Source: Gelatoporia subvermispora B (lineage: Eukaryota > Basidiomycota > Agaricomycetes > Polyporales > Gelatoporiaceae). Taken from it: DNA of 64,000 nucleotides. The notes beneath the pieces are model-generated. The model saw only the letters and a list, made by a program, of their open reading frames with translations, had not been told where the DNA came from and did no database searches. The stretch spans positions 525,703 through 589,702 of the forward strand of contig KB445798.1 of NCBI GenBank assembly GCA_000320605.2, given 5' to 3'. A program made the translations under genes and the position numbers. Of this stretch, positions 35,941 through 46,013 are shown one piece after another; position 1 is the stretch's first letter, and the number at the start of each line of letters is the position of its first letter.

Positions 35941-36020
35941 CGTGGAGGTATATACATCCGCGTGGAGGTATATGCATCCGCGTGGAGGTATATGCATCCA
36001 CGTGGAGGTACATGCATCCG
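35941..36020 (+). repeat. tandem repeat, four 20-bp units
   Basis: Four head-to-tail copies of CGTGGAGGTATATGCATCCG, differing at one or two positions, followed by a degenerate fifth unit (TGCAGATGTATGTGCA). Each unit contains the ATGCATCC core, related to the GATGCATCTGT motif of this island. Confidence 0.85.
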
Positions 36021-36094
36021 TGCAGATGTATGTGCAAGCAAGACGTAGGCCGAATTAGTGCCAAGGGGTATCACTGAGTGGAACACGGTAAATA

Positions 36095-36170
36095 CTTCTG
36101 GTGTAGTGGCTAAGGTCGGTAGTATTCGTCACTTGGAATTCGTCAGGTCGGTGGTTCGACTCTCTGCAGT
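36095..36170 (+). other. tRNA-like sequence (degenerate A- and B-box)
   Basis: TGGTGTAGTGGCTAAGGT near 36100 resembles a pol III A box/D-arm, and GGTTCGACTCT at 36153 a B box/T-loop, at tRNA-like spacing. Stems do not pair well, and no clean acceptor or anticodon arm can be drawn. It may be a tRNA-derived SINE remnant or decayed tRNA gene. Confidence 0.3.
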
Positions 36171-36215
36171 GTGATCCATTTATCCTATTTTGCCAACCGA
36201 AGTCGGTACGCCTTG

Positions 36216-36305
36216 CCAGATGCACCTGGTAAAGCCCCCTTTGCTCGGGCAAAAGCAGACCAGATGCACCTTTCGTATGCAATATCTCGTGTCAGATGCA
36301 TCTGT
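36216..36305. repeat. right-hand group of GATGCATC-type motifs
   Basis: CAGATGCACCTGG (36217), CAGATGCACC (36261) and CAGATGCATCTGTC (36293) lie within 90 bp, the last directly upstream of an ATG at 36311. Same motif as the cluster at 24296-24515. Confidence 0.65.
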
Positions 36306-36310
36306 CAAAA

Positions 36311-36780
36311 TGAATATCTACATTGGGGTCAAAGCCCTCACCTCCACCGGAGCCGTGATCGCTCTCTAGCCGACTGCTCTGCGGCGCGGCGATTTTGTGG
36401 ACGTCACCTTCACAGTGAACGTCCAGTACTCCTTCAATAAGAAGTTCAGCTGCACCGTGTCTCACTTCGCCGTGCACAATGTCCTGCGTTTAATGAGATA
36501 CCAGGATGTCCAAGTAAGTCGTCACACAGTCACGCGTACCCGTACTTACACCCGAGCAGGTCATCCTTCCAGACATTGTCAACATAGACCAGCTGGATAC
36601 TCCGACAGAATCTGTTGTCGGACTCCCTCCCAACAACGAGGATCAAGTCATGGTCCCCCAGGTCGCATTTCAAGGACTGTCAGATGATGTTCCTATGCAC
36701 ACCGCCAGCTCTTCTCAGAGTGGCACCAATCTTCCCCATACCATGAATGAGATGCGCATTGCAGATGGCGCAACTCTCTA
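36311..36780 (+). pseudogene. unrecognised accessory gene fragment with in-frame TAG
   Basis: ATG 36311 gives MNIYIGVKALTSTGAVIAL, then TAG (about 36368) and, in the same frame, PTALRRGDFVDVTFTVNVQ to MRYQDVQ. An intron-like gap (36514-36559) leads to VILPDIVNIDQLDTPTES and on to EMRIADGATL, stop about 36780. A short intron around the TAG was not found, so the gene is probably broken. The protein is unrecognised; its style resembles the 22661-24134 gene. It abuts the Helitron 3' side. Confidence 0.45.
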
Positions 36781-36834
36781 ACCTATTCGCCTGCAATGTC
36801 ACGGCTCTTCGGCTCTGTTGGACTTGTCTAGATT

Positions 36835-39691
36835 TCATTTGCGAGGGTTCTGTAGCGCGTGTATTTCGGCAAACGTTTTTGTCTGTAAGAGGTCTAGCAA
36901 TACATTTTTGTCCATTCCCAACCCGGCCAACGTGTGTCTCCCTTTTCCTGCCAACTCGTCTGCCGTCAACGGAGGTTGTCTTTCACGATCCAGGTGCTCC
37001 AGAGTGGCACGTGCATCGTCTGTTGCTCCATGCACTGCAGTTGTCCTTACAGCCAAAACATCCAAACAATCCAATTCACGACGAGTGTCCTGAGAGAATT
37101 GGCAGCTTATCTTTGCCCGTCTGAAAGGCCTCAATATGACTAAACCTGCGAGGGACTTTAGGCGAGATAGCATTACATACGGTTGATCTGTACCTGAGCA
37201 GCCTTGCACGTCAGCGAACACATTGGAGAATGTTTGTCCTTGGGCTTTATGAACGGTCAGCGTATATGCGGGTAAAATAGGTAATTGTACCCACTTGAAT
37301 GATTGGCCAGCTCCTGAGTAAGGATGTTCCGCCGTAAATTGGACTTCGTCACACAGCACAGGGACTTCGCACGGGTCCATACCCTGCATGACCTCGCAGT
37401 CGTCGTCGGCGTCATCCAGACGCACAATGCACGACAGAGCATACCTTCTGCCCTCACTGTCAGTGGTGTATCTGATTTGTTTCAGTACTCCCATACTGCC
37501 GTTCACAATACCCCCGTCAACGTCAAAGTTTTGAGTCACCAAGATACGCATACCTATTACCATAGGGATTTTACCCAAGTGTTGACCACCCTGCCCAGAA
37601 TGCATGTTCCATAACCATTCTTGCAAAGCACTTTCTGTTATCACGTGACCACTCATTGAGTCCTGCGAATAATACCAATGGAATTCACGGCCAGTTTGCG
37701 CGGTGAAATTCCGAATAGCCTTCTCATTCAATGCATCTTTGATAGGATTGTTTGCCACTAGAGCCGGAGCGTCCACCCAGGTTGAAGTTTGCCATTGAGC
37801 CGGCAGGTTTGTAACCACACGTGAGTTCAATAAGTTGTAGTCCGCATCGGTGCACCTGCCTTCTCGTAATCGAGACAGTAGTTCCACAAAAGGACCGTTC
37901 TTATCTCCTTGTTGGCGCATTTGCCTCCAAAGCATGACAACTGTATTAACTGATAACCACAGTACCTTACCCATCACGATGTCCTGGCCAGGCAATTTAG
38001 TAGCCACCACCGATGATCCAGCCACCCACGAGTGGAGTCCACAGTCGCCGATAGGGGCCAGTTGAGCGAAGTCTCCTGCAAAGATTACACTCATTCTACC
38101 AAAATCCGCTGAGTTACCCTTTGCGGTTGCCAATGCTTCACTAATTTGAGCTAACATTTTACACCCCACCATAGACACCTTATCAATGAATAGGTAGTCT
38201 ACCCCCCCCACATAGCGGTCAAGGCCTCTCGAGACCGTGTACTCCGTTCACTCTGACTCCTTTTATTTGGTTCGAAGCACAGAGCTGCGTGGAGAGTCAC
38301 TCCACCCACATTGCATGCGGACACTCTGGTGTAAGCACAAAGTCGCGGACACCTACTTTCTCCACGAGCCCTAAAAAACTCTTGTAACGTGTTGATGACT
38401 GTCGATTGTCCGGTACCTCCCTGGCCGCCGATACACATCCGCAAGGCATTATCAGGATCCAAACTGCGGGGGTTCATTGCATGCTCCACAACTATTGCAA
38501 AGGCACGAGTCTGTTCGCAATTTAGCATCCATTTGGTAGCGTACTCAGCAACGACATCGCGTGCGGACTGCACGCCGGATGAAACCTGGACGGGTATCAC
38601 GGCCACACTGTGCAAAGGTAATGCACTTGCATCATGCAAGACGCCCACGTGCTGCGCTACGAGGCCAGGGCAACTAGCAGCAGAGGCGGGACCCAAAGGT
38701 TGAGGTGAACTTGCAGTTAAGCGTGAGCGTGTGGCCACACGACATTTCACATAAGCGGATCTCCATGTGTCTTCTACGTTATCCACAGCAGGATCTATCA
38801 CGAGCAGAGAGTCATCCGGTTCACTCGGACGTTCTGGTGCTGTGAATTCTGTAAACAATGCGTGCTGATCAGCCAGAGTCATACACTCCAGCACGCTCGC
38901 ATCCATACGATTCTGGTATGCCGAGCGGGAATTGTCAATAGCCTGCAAGTGGTCTAACACGTCCTCTACGCAAGGGCGAGCTGCGGTATCCTCATCATCC
39001 AAGGACATGCCTCCAAAACCCTGACCGACAGGCTCGGCAAAATGCCGTCGGTGACGGCCTTGCCGCAGATGTTTGTCACGACAATCCTGAGACTCGTGCA
39101 TAATATGCATATTATTCATGATGCGTACAAAGCGCTCAGGCAGAGTCGCAGTCATGTTCTCGAACACGTCGGTTCACATCTGAGGTCTTTCACGTAAGTC
39201 AGAGGCCACCCGCCATGGCTTAAAAAACAGTAACATGAGCCTACAATAGCGAGGATACTCAACCTCGCGATCACGTCTAGGTAGAGCCGGTCCGATAGGA
39301 ACAGGCACGAGCGCCCAAGTGGGATGCAAAATCTTCAAGTGCTTCCAGTTATGTTCAAGGTGTTGACGGGTAAATCCAAACGCTGGAAATTGTTGTGACA
39401 GAGATGCCAATATCTCCGATACGGTCATCCCTGGCAACTGCTCTTTATCTGGTGCAGGGTCATCACCTTCATCGACCAGTAGGTGCTCCACATCTCCTGA
39501 CCCGCATATGCAGTAATCAAGAGAAGGACCACATAAACATCCATCATCATTTCCATCCTCCTCAAGGTCATCCAGTCCTTCGTTATCCGAAATCTCGGGT
39601 GACTCCTGGATGTCGCCTTCGGATTCTCTTTCCTGAGAGCTGCGTTTACTCTCCTTCTTTGTTCTGGCCACAAAATCCCCATCCTGCAATG
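36835..39691 (-). mobile_element. Helitron-type Pif1-like helicase, decayed (C-terminal part)
   Basis: Three minus-strand frames form one broken protein: 39691-39174, 39167-38199 and 38211-36835. The first has YCRLMLLFFKPWRVASDL, found upstream of the helicase in Helitron proteins. Helicase motifs follow in order: Walker A GGQGGTGQST (Lys replaced by Gln), Walker B FIDKVSM (Glu of DE replaced by Lys), motif III FAGDFAQLAPIG, NFDVDGGIVNGSMG, HKAQGQTF and YVMLSR. The first two frames are parted by TGA where Trp is expected (PQM*TDVFENM). The second and third are parted by a one-base slip in a G-run (C-run at 38201-38208 on the plus strand). The Rep/HUH domain is absent because the sequence passes into the Gypsy element. 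Non-autonomous and surely inactive. Confidence 0.88.
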
Positions 39692-41302
39692 TACTTCTTG
39701 ACGTAAACTGACATTCCTGGCCACCAATAGTTGCGAGATAACAACTCCAATGTCTTCCATCGTCCAGGGTGTCCGGCTCCAGGGAAGTCGTGGTGAAGTT
39801 TTAACAGGTCTGCCCTAATCTTATCATCTTTAGGTACATACACCTTGCCTCGGTGCAACAGAAGACCGTTTTCGAGGTGCCATTCTTGTAAATCCTTTCC
39901 AAACTCTCTTGGTCCCTTCAACAACAGGTCTTTATACGACTTGGTGACATCGTCATCCAACAGTGCTTTCCTGATCCTCTCTAGCAATTTGCTATCGTCC
40001 ACAATCGAAGAATGGGTTGGTTGCATGGCTCTGATCGCGAAGTATTCTGGCTTCAAAAGGATTTTTTTGCGATTGTCGCAATCCACCCCCAATTCATGAT
40101 CTGGCCTCCTGGACATAGGATCAGCCCGTAACATTGTCTTTCCGGGTTTGTGCTTCAAATGGAAGTTAAATCTGGTCAGGAACAAACTCCAACGCGCTTG
40201 TCGTCGAGTTAAATCTTGTGCCTTTCGGAAATACGTCAAATTCTGATGGTCTGACCATATTTCAAATGGCAACGGGTGTCCTTCTAGATGATGGCGCCAC
40301 TCCTTGAGGCCGCAAATGATGGCGAGCATCTCCTTATTGTAGATTTCATAATTCCGCTCATGCACACCAAGCGCCTTTGAGTAATATGCTACAGGGTGCC
40401 ATAGGCCGTCAGAGCCTAACTGCTCTAAAACTGCACCAGTTGCAAAGTCCGATGAGTCACACTCCATTCTAAATGGATTCTCATCATCCGGAATCTTCAA
40501 AATTGGGGCGGACGTGAAAGCCTTCTTGAGTGCGTCAAACACATCCTGCTGTCCCGGTCCCCAGTTCCATTCCTTATCCTTCCTGGTGAGCTCTGAGAGC
40601 GGGCGGGCAATTGACCCAAAATTCCGAATAAATCTTCGATAGAAGTTGGCAAATCCCAAGAAGGCTTGAACATCTTTCACCTTCTGGGGTACGGGCCAAG
40701 ACAAAACACCGTCCACCTTGCTCTTGTCCATCTGAACTGATCCTTTGCTAATGATCATTCCAAGATACTCAATGCTATTTGTCTCGAAAAAGCATTTTTT
40801 AAGCTTAGCGAATAAGTCATTATCACGTAGCCGCCGCAGTACTTCTCGGACTAAGTGTCGATGGTGGTCCAAATCGTTTGTGAAGATAAGGATGTCGTCC
40901 AGATAAACCATTACATGTCCATCTTGTATTAAGTCATCGAGAATATGGTTCATCATTCTCTGGAACGTAGCTGGTGCATTGCTGAGACCAAAAAACATGA
41001 CCGTAGGTTTGTAAAGACCGAATGGCGTAGTAAAGGCTAACTTCCACTCGTCTCCTTCCCGTATCCTAACATTATTGTACCCCCATCGAAGGTCAACCTT
41101 GGTATAGATACTAGCCTTTGACAGTCGGTCGATAAGATCCGAAATCTTAGGTATCGGGAAGCGGTCTTTTCTGATTGCTTCGTTCAGCTTACGATAGTCT
41201 TGCACCAAGCGTAGTCCTCCATCCTTCTTTTTCACAAAGAAAACTGGCGCTGCCAACGGAGATTTACTAGGTCTAATATAGCCCTTTTCCAAATTCTCCT
41301 GT
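39646..41302 (-). pseudogene. Gypsy pol: reverse transcriptase, RNase H, integrase zinc finger (truncated)
   Basis: The reverse transcriptase contains LVQDYRKLNEAI, DLRWGYNNVRI and the catalytic YLDDILIF. RNase H contains FRMECDSSDFATGAVLEQ and the SDHQNLTYF region. The integrase H2C2 finger begins HHDFPGAGHPGRWKTLELL but its first Cys is Trp (AGWGFC), after which the frame ends. TAG at about 41303 separates it from the protease; DE*IQENL suggests TGG to TAG. No integrase DDE core is present. Confidence 0.9.
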
Positions 41303-41304
41303 AT

Positions 41305-42182
41305 CTATTCATCTAGAGAGTTTCTCTCGACTGGCGACAAGGAATAATTCCTGGCAGGTCGGGGTAGGGTAGCGTCTTCCGTAAACTCGACCGCATGGTC
41401 ATATGGCTTGCGAGTAGGCATGCGCTCGCTTGCCTTCTTGGAGAAGACGTCTCCGAACTCATGATACTGTTTAGGGACAAGCTGCTCCCAGCCCTCAATT
41501 CCTTCCAGCGCGCGAGTCGCCGATACTGATGCAATGTTCATGCAAGTCTCTGCCAAGACTCGCCTCTCTGGTGTGGTCGCATCAATCCACTCCAGCCATG
41601 GTTCTTCAGCACCGAACTCGAAGTCCTCATCTATGGGCTCTTCAAGTTCTGCCTCTGCTATCTGAGTGCGTCGTCCCGTAAAATGGCAAGTATCCGGGCA
41701 GCGTGAAAACATCAGCTCACCCCTTTGCCAATCTATCTCAGGATTGTGCTTTTTCAAATAGCTAAAACCGAGGAACATGTTCTTTTCTCCTAAGTCTGTA
41801 ACAAGGCAGGCCTGGCGGGAACAATGTTCACCAACCGTTACGTCGAGCCACACGTACTGCCTGATACTACGGCTACGGTTCCGAGATCCGTCTGCATTAT
41901 AGACATGAATCTTCTGAGCTAGCTCATTTGTCTTCAGCTTACACCTTCTTACGAAGCGGTGATTGACAAATACAGCATAAGCTCCTGAGTCGACCAACGC
42001 GGTTGTCTGCACTTCTGTTTCCTTTCCCTGACTCACAGTAACTGGAAGTGAAAAACTCGATTTAGACGGTAGACTAAACACTTTTCTGGATTCCAATACT
42101 GTTTGTACAAACTCTACTGAGTCCGGGGGATATAGGAAATCTAAAAACGGACCGTATGTAGCAGACTTTACATAGGTCCCTT
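41305..42182 (-). pseudogene. Gypsy aspartic protease region
   Basis: LVDSGAYAVFVN carries the retroviral-type DSGA active site, and MFLGFSYLKKHNPEIDWQRG is the partner segment. The frame opens upstream as TYVKSATYGPFLDFLYPPD, in the -1 frame relative to gag, and ends at the TAG before the reverse transcriptase. Confidence 0.85.
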
Positions 42183-42590
42183 CAAAAAATCCTCGTCATC
42201 CGAGAAAACCACACGGTTAACCCTCTGCGCCTTCTTGTCTGAAGACGACTTCTTCTTCCTTGGCTTGGGGGTTTCTTCTTCCGAACTCGACCCAGACCCA
42301 TCCTCCGAATCTAACTCCTCAAATCTATCGGAGTCACTGCCATGCATTTCCCGTACGCTCTTCTTCGTGTACTTCGACTTTCCAGTGTCCTTTTCCTTTC
42401 CTTTACTGCTAGACGACAATGCCTTAGAGCTGCTAGCACCAGGGGTATCGGGATTCTTGCTAGAAGAGGCTGAGCTAGAGTTACTCTCTTTTCCGTTCGG
42501 GCACTCTTTCTGCATATGACCTTTACCACCACACTTAGCGCAGCATCCTTTACGTCTAGCCTCTTCGAATGACATGGCCATTTTCTAAAC
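42168..42590 (-). pseudogene. Gypsy gag C-terminus with CCHC zinc knuckle
   Basis: CAKCGGKGHMQKEC is a perfect CX2CX4HX4C nucleocapsid knuckle, followed by a Ser/Lys/Asp-rich tail. The frame ends LKGPM at TAA. Just before the end, codons GAT TTT TTG contain T TTT TTG (42183-42189, minus), which fits an X XXY YYZ -1 slip site leading into the protease frame. An upstream TAG (about 42589) separates this piece from the rest of gag. Confidence 0.85.
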
Positions 42591-43766
42591 CTTCGCCTGC
42601 TTGCCATCTGCCATATCCGAGGACTTCTTGCCTTTCACAGCATCAACGTCCATAGCGTTCAGATCCTTGGCAATCTGGCTCGTAAGCACAGTTCCATTCA
42701 AGAGACGCAAGTCCTGGAGAATTTCCTGGACCTTGTTGATGAACTCATCCCAGGTCTTGGCCCACTTCTCACGACCACGAGTGATCAAAACGTCGGCTGC
42801 AGGCTTCGGAACATGCGCATAGAGCTTTGACAACAACTCCACATTGGAGAAGCCTGTCTGCTTGGCCAGAGTCCGGAATCACGCAGAAAACTCGCCAAAG
42901 TTCTGGGCATTAGTACCCTTCTTGGCGACGAGTTGGTTAAACTCGGCAATTGCACGATCCTTCTTGTCTGTCTGCTGGAAACCCTTCTTCAATTTCTCAA
43001 TGAAGGTAGCATACGCGCCAAGCGATTCCTGGTCATTGACCTTGTCAAAGTAGCCCTGCATGACCTTCTTTGCCGCCCCTCGGAGATAAGTCATCGCTGT
43101 CTCAATCTTCTTCTCGTCCTGGGTTACGCCGCGGTGACGCAACCACAAGGCCATAGATTCCAGCCAGTCATCCAACTTATTCGCCTTATCACCGTTAAAG
43201 GTGTCAGGCTCCTTCATGGTTGGGAAAAGGGACTGCGATAGTCCAACACTGCCACCTGTGCCCATGGTGTCAACCTTAAGTCTCAATTCTGTGTACGCCT
43301 TTTCTGCCTTCAATAGCGCAGTCTGAGTCTCCTGATATGCCTTTTCCGCTTGCTCCAACTTCTCTCGGAGAAGTCTGTTCATTGCTTGTGCATCCGCAAT
43401 CTGTGCAGCCTGCTCCCATCTGATTGCTTCAAGGTTATCAATCTGTGTCTGTAGCTGACGTGCCTCATTCTTGCGCTTACGCATTCCTTCCTTTATCTCG
43501 CTCCGCATACGCTCCATTCCATGCCAAAACTGGTTATACAGAGAGTCCACCAGGTTCTTGACGTCAACAGGCGTCATGCTCTGTTGCGCAGCGGAAACCC
43601 AATGTTCACTGTATTCCGGGTAAGAATGTGGCAAGGGAACAGGCACAGCGGGCGGCGTAGGGGAATCCTCAGCCAGAGATCCCAAGGGGATGTCGCTCAA
43701 GGGTCCCAACATATCACTCTGATAGAAGGGGGAAGGTTGTACACTCGCAAAGGAAGTAGAGCTCAT
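42591..43766 (-). pseudogene. Gypsy gag, interrupted
   Basis: ATG 43766 opens MSSTSFASVQPSPFYQSD. A coiled-coil region (about residues 80-155) precedes the retrotransposon-gag capsid-like segment EPDTFNGDKANKLDDWLESM. TGA at about 42879 follows NFGEFSA (CGA to TGA likely), and the frame continues FRTLAKQTGFSNVELLSK through RLLNGTVLTSQIAKDLNAMD to a TAG near 42591. Confidence 0.88.
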
Positions 43767-43783
43767 TATGATTCAAAACGCGG

Positions 43784-44167
43784 TTACACAAGAACTACTT
43801 CTATTTCTTCCGCAATCTTCAACCAGTCTGGGCCCAATTCAGTCACCAACTCCTGGCAATGCTCGACAAAACGAGGCTTGAGTGCCTTAAAACTGTGCTT
43901 GCCAACCTCCGTCAAGTCACGCGAAATGTCCTTCCACTCGCGGTTCGAAATAGCCTTCTTCTCGACAAGCGTAGTGAGGTTGTCGTAAAGGCGATTGAAC
44001 CTCTGTCCAAGTACCCACAACTGTGTGGCAACCTGCGGATCGATGCTTGCACGCGCCTTGTCTAATAACTCGAAGAACGGGGTAAGACGCGTAGCAGTCG
44101 CTCCAAATTTGCGCTTGTAATCACGCAGCTGGTTGACCTGAACATTCTTGTGAAAGTGGAGGTCGGA
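43784..44167 (-). pseudogene. open frame upstream of Gypsy gag, cut by the gap
   Basis: The frame enters from the gap (HKNVQVNQLRDYKRKFG) and continues LWVLGQRFNRLYDNLTTL to IEEVVLV at about 43784. No domain is recognised. It lies immediately 5' of gag and is probably part of the same element. Confidence 0.55.
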
Positions 44168-45051
44168 NNNNNNNNNNNNNNNNNNNNNNNNNNNNNNNNN
44201 NNNNNNNNNNNNNNNNNNNNNNNNNNNNNNNNNNNNNNNNNNNNNNNNNNNNNNNNNNNNNNNNNNNNNNNNNNNNNNNNNNNNNNNNNNNNNNNNNNNN
44301 NNNNNNNNNNNNNNNNNNNNNNNNNNNNNNNNNNNNNNNNNNNNNNNNNNNNNNNNNNNNNNNNNNNNNNNNNNNNNNNNNNNNNNNNNNNNNNNNNNNN
44401 NNNNNNNNNNNNNNNNNNNNNNNNNNNNNNNNNNNNNNNNNNNNNNNNNNNNNNNNNNNNNNNNNNNNNNNNNNNNNNNNNNNNNNNNNNNNNNNNNNNN
44501 NNNNNNNNNNNNNNNNNNNNNNNNNNNNNNNNNNNNNNNNNNNNNNNNNNNNNNNNNNNNNNNNNNNNNNNNNNNNNNNNNNNNNNNNNNNNNNNNNNNN
44601 NNNNNNNNNNNNNNNNNNNNNNNNNNNNNNNNNNNNNNNNNNNNNNNNNNNNNNNNNNNNNNNNNNNNNNNNNNNNNNNNNNNNNNNNNNNNNNNNNNNN
44701 NNNNNNNNNNNNNNNNNNNNNNNNNNNNNNNNNNNNNNNNNNNNNNNNNNNNNNNNNNNNNNNNNNNNNNNNNNNNNNNNNNNNNNNNNNNNNNNNNNNN
44801 NNNNNNNNNNNNNNNNNNNNNNNNNNNNNNNNNNNNNNNNNNNNNNNNNNNNNNNNNNNNNNNNNNNNNNNNNNNNNNNNNNNNNNNNNNNNNNNNNNNN
44901 NNNNNNNNNNNNNNNNNNNNNNNNNNNNNNNNNNNNNNNNNNNNNNNNNNNNNNNNNNNNNNNNNNNNNNNNNNNNNNNNNNNNNNNNNNNNNNNNNNNN
45001 NNNNNNNNNNNNNNNNNNNNNNNNNNNNNNNNNNNNNNNNNNNNNNNNNNN
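44168..45051. other. assembly gap (884 N)
   Basis: Unresolved bases. The two long N-containing frames across it are artefacts. The 5' part of the Gypsy element and its 5' LTR should lie here. Confidence 1.
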
Positions 45052-46013
45052 CCTTCCTGTCGCTTCTAGACTCCTTCTAGACCTAGCCATGCCTAGCCAG
45101 ACCTAGACTGGGACATGTGACTCTGGGACACCTGCACATGTGCGCATCACGTGCCTGCTATGTCACGTGACTAGCCTGGAGCCACGCAGGCAGCCACTAC
45201 CAGCTAACTCATCACTGTTCTGAGAATGGAACACACACTGCCTGCCACTGCTCTAGCGCTGGTTAAGCGCTTAGCTTCGAAAAACTGTGACAGAAGGCGA
45301 GAGGGTCAGAAAATCTTCCCCAAGTAAGGAAGTACGCAGAGAGGCGATTTCGGCCTCTGTCATCTCGGTGTCGATGATCAGCATCTCCCGTCGCTGAACG
45401 GGCCTGGTGGTCGTAGACATAGGGGTTGTGTCTAGGGAATCGATCAGCTGAAATCAACCGAACGAATGACTGGGCACGCCCGCCACGCATGTTTGAATTT
45501 CATACCTTGTGACACTCCAGATGTACTAGTTGGCGTTCTGGGCTCCCGTTGTTGACAAGAACCCACAGGTTGTGCCTGCTTCGAACGTCGGGACGCTCGG
45601 TCGTGATGAGCTCCGCGAGTCGCAGTTGCAACCCCTGAGGTACTAGTCGCCTCTGCTGCATCGGCATGAGGTCAGTAGGTCAAAAAAAATTTCAGTGGGA
45701 CAAAAAACGTCAGTATAGGATCAATCACGGTATGCAGGGAAACAATGTTCTCACGTTCTAGTCCATCCAGAGCATCACCAATATCAGTCATATTGATATC
45801 GGACTCCACAGCGCGATCATTATGGTGGCGTCGGCGTCCATCACGATCTGCAGTCTTGTTGTGGCCTCCTGCGACTGGCTGAGATTTCTGGCGCTGGGAC
45901 ATTGTGGCGAATGTGCTAGACAACGAGAAATAGACGAGCTCGCTAGTGACCTGGTTTCCAAACGGCGTCCTGTTAGCATGGGACAGAAATGGCTGACATC
46001 CGAAGAAGCAGAT
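45052..46013. other. spacer after the gap, possible LTR remnant
   Basis: 45052-45250 is rich in short repeats (CCTAGACC/CCTAGCC, CACGTGCC, TCACGTGA) and could be Gypsy LTR sequence, but no terminal TG...CA pair can be confirmed. Minus-strand frames at 45263-46028 include MSQRQKSQPVAGGHNKTADR from about 45903, a possible small divergent gene without known domain. Confidence 0.35.

Larger units (their letters stand above)
39646..44167 (-). mobile_element. Ty3/Gypsy-like LTR retrotransposon, 3'-truncated and mutated
   Basis: Coding order on the minus strand is upstream frame, gag, protease, reverse transcriptase, RNase H and the integrase zinc finger, the Ty3/Gypsy order. It runs into the assembly gap at its 5' side. 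At its 3' side it stops just after the integrase H2C2 region, where it joins Helitron sequence at about 39640-39690; the integrase core and 3' LTR are missing. In-frame stops interrupt gag and the gag-pol chain. Components are listed below. Confidence 0.92.

Noticed and set aside
22661..36780. TET/JBP dioxygenase gene, often found with KDZ elements
   Set aside because: I looked for the HxD...H pattern of that family among the island frames and found none; the only dioxygenase in the window is the JmjC gene outside the island.
44062..45106. Two long open frames through the N region on both strands
   Set aside because: They exist only because unknown bases cannot encode stops.
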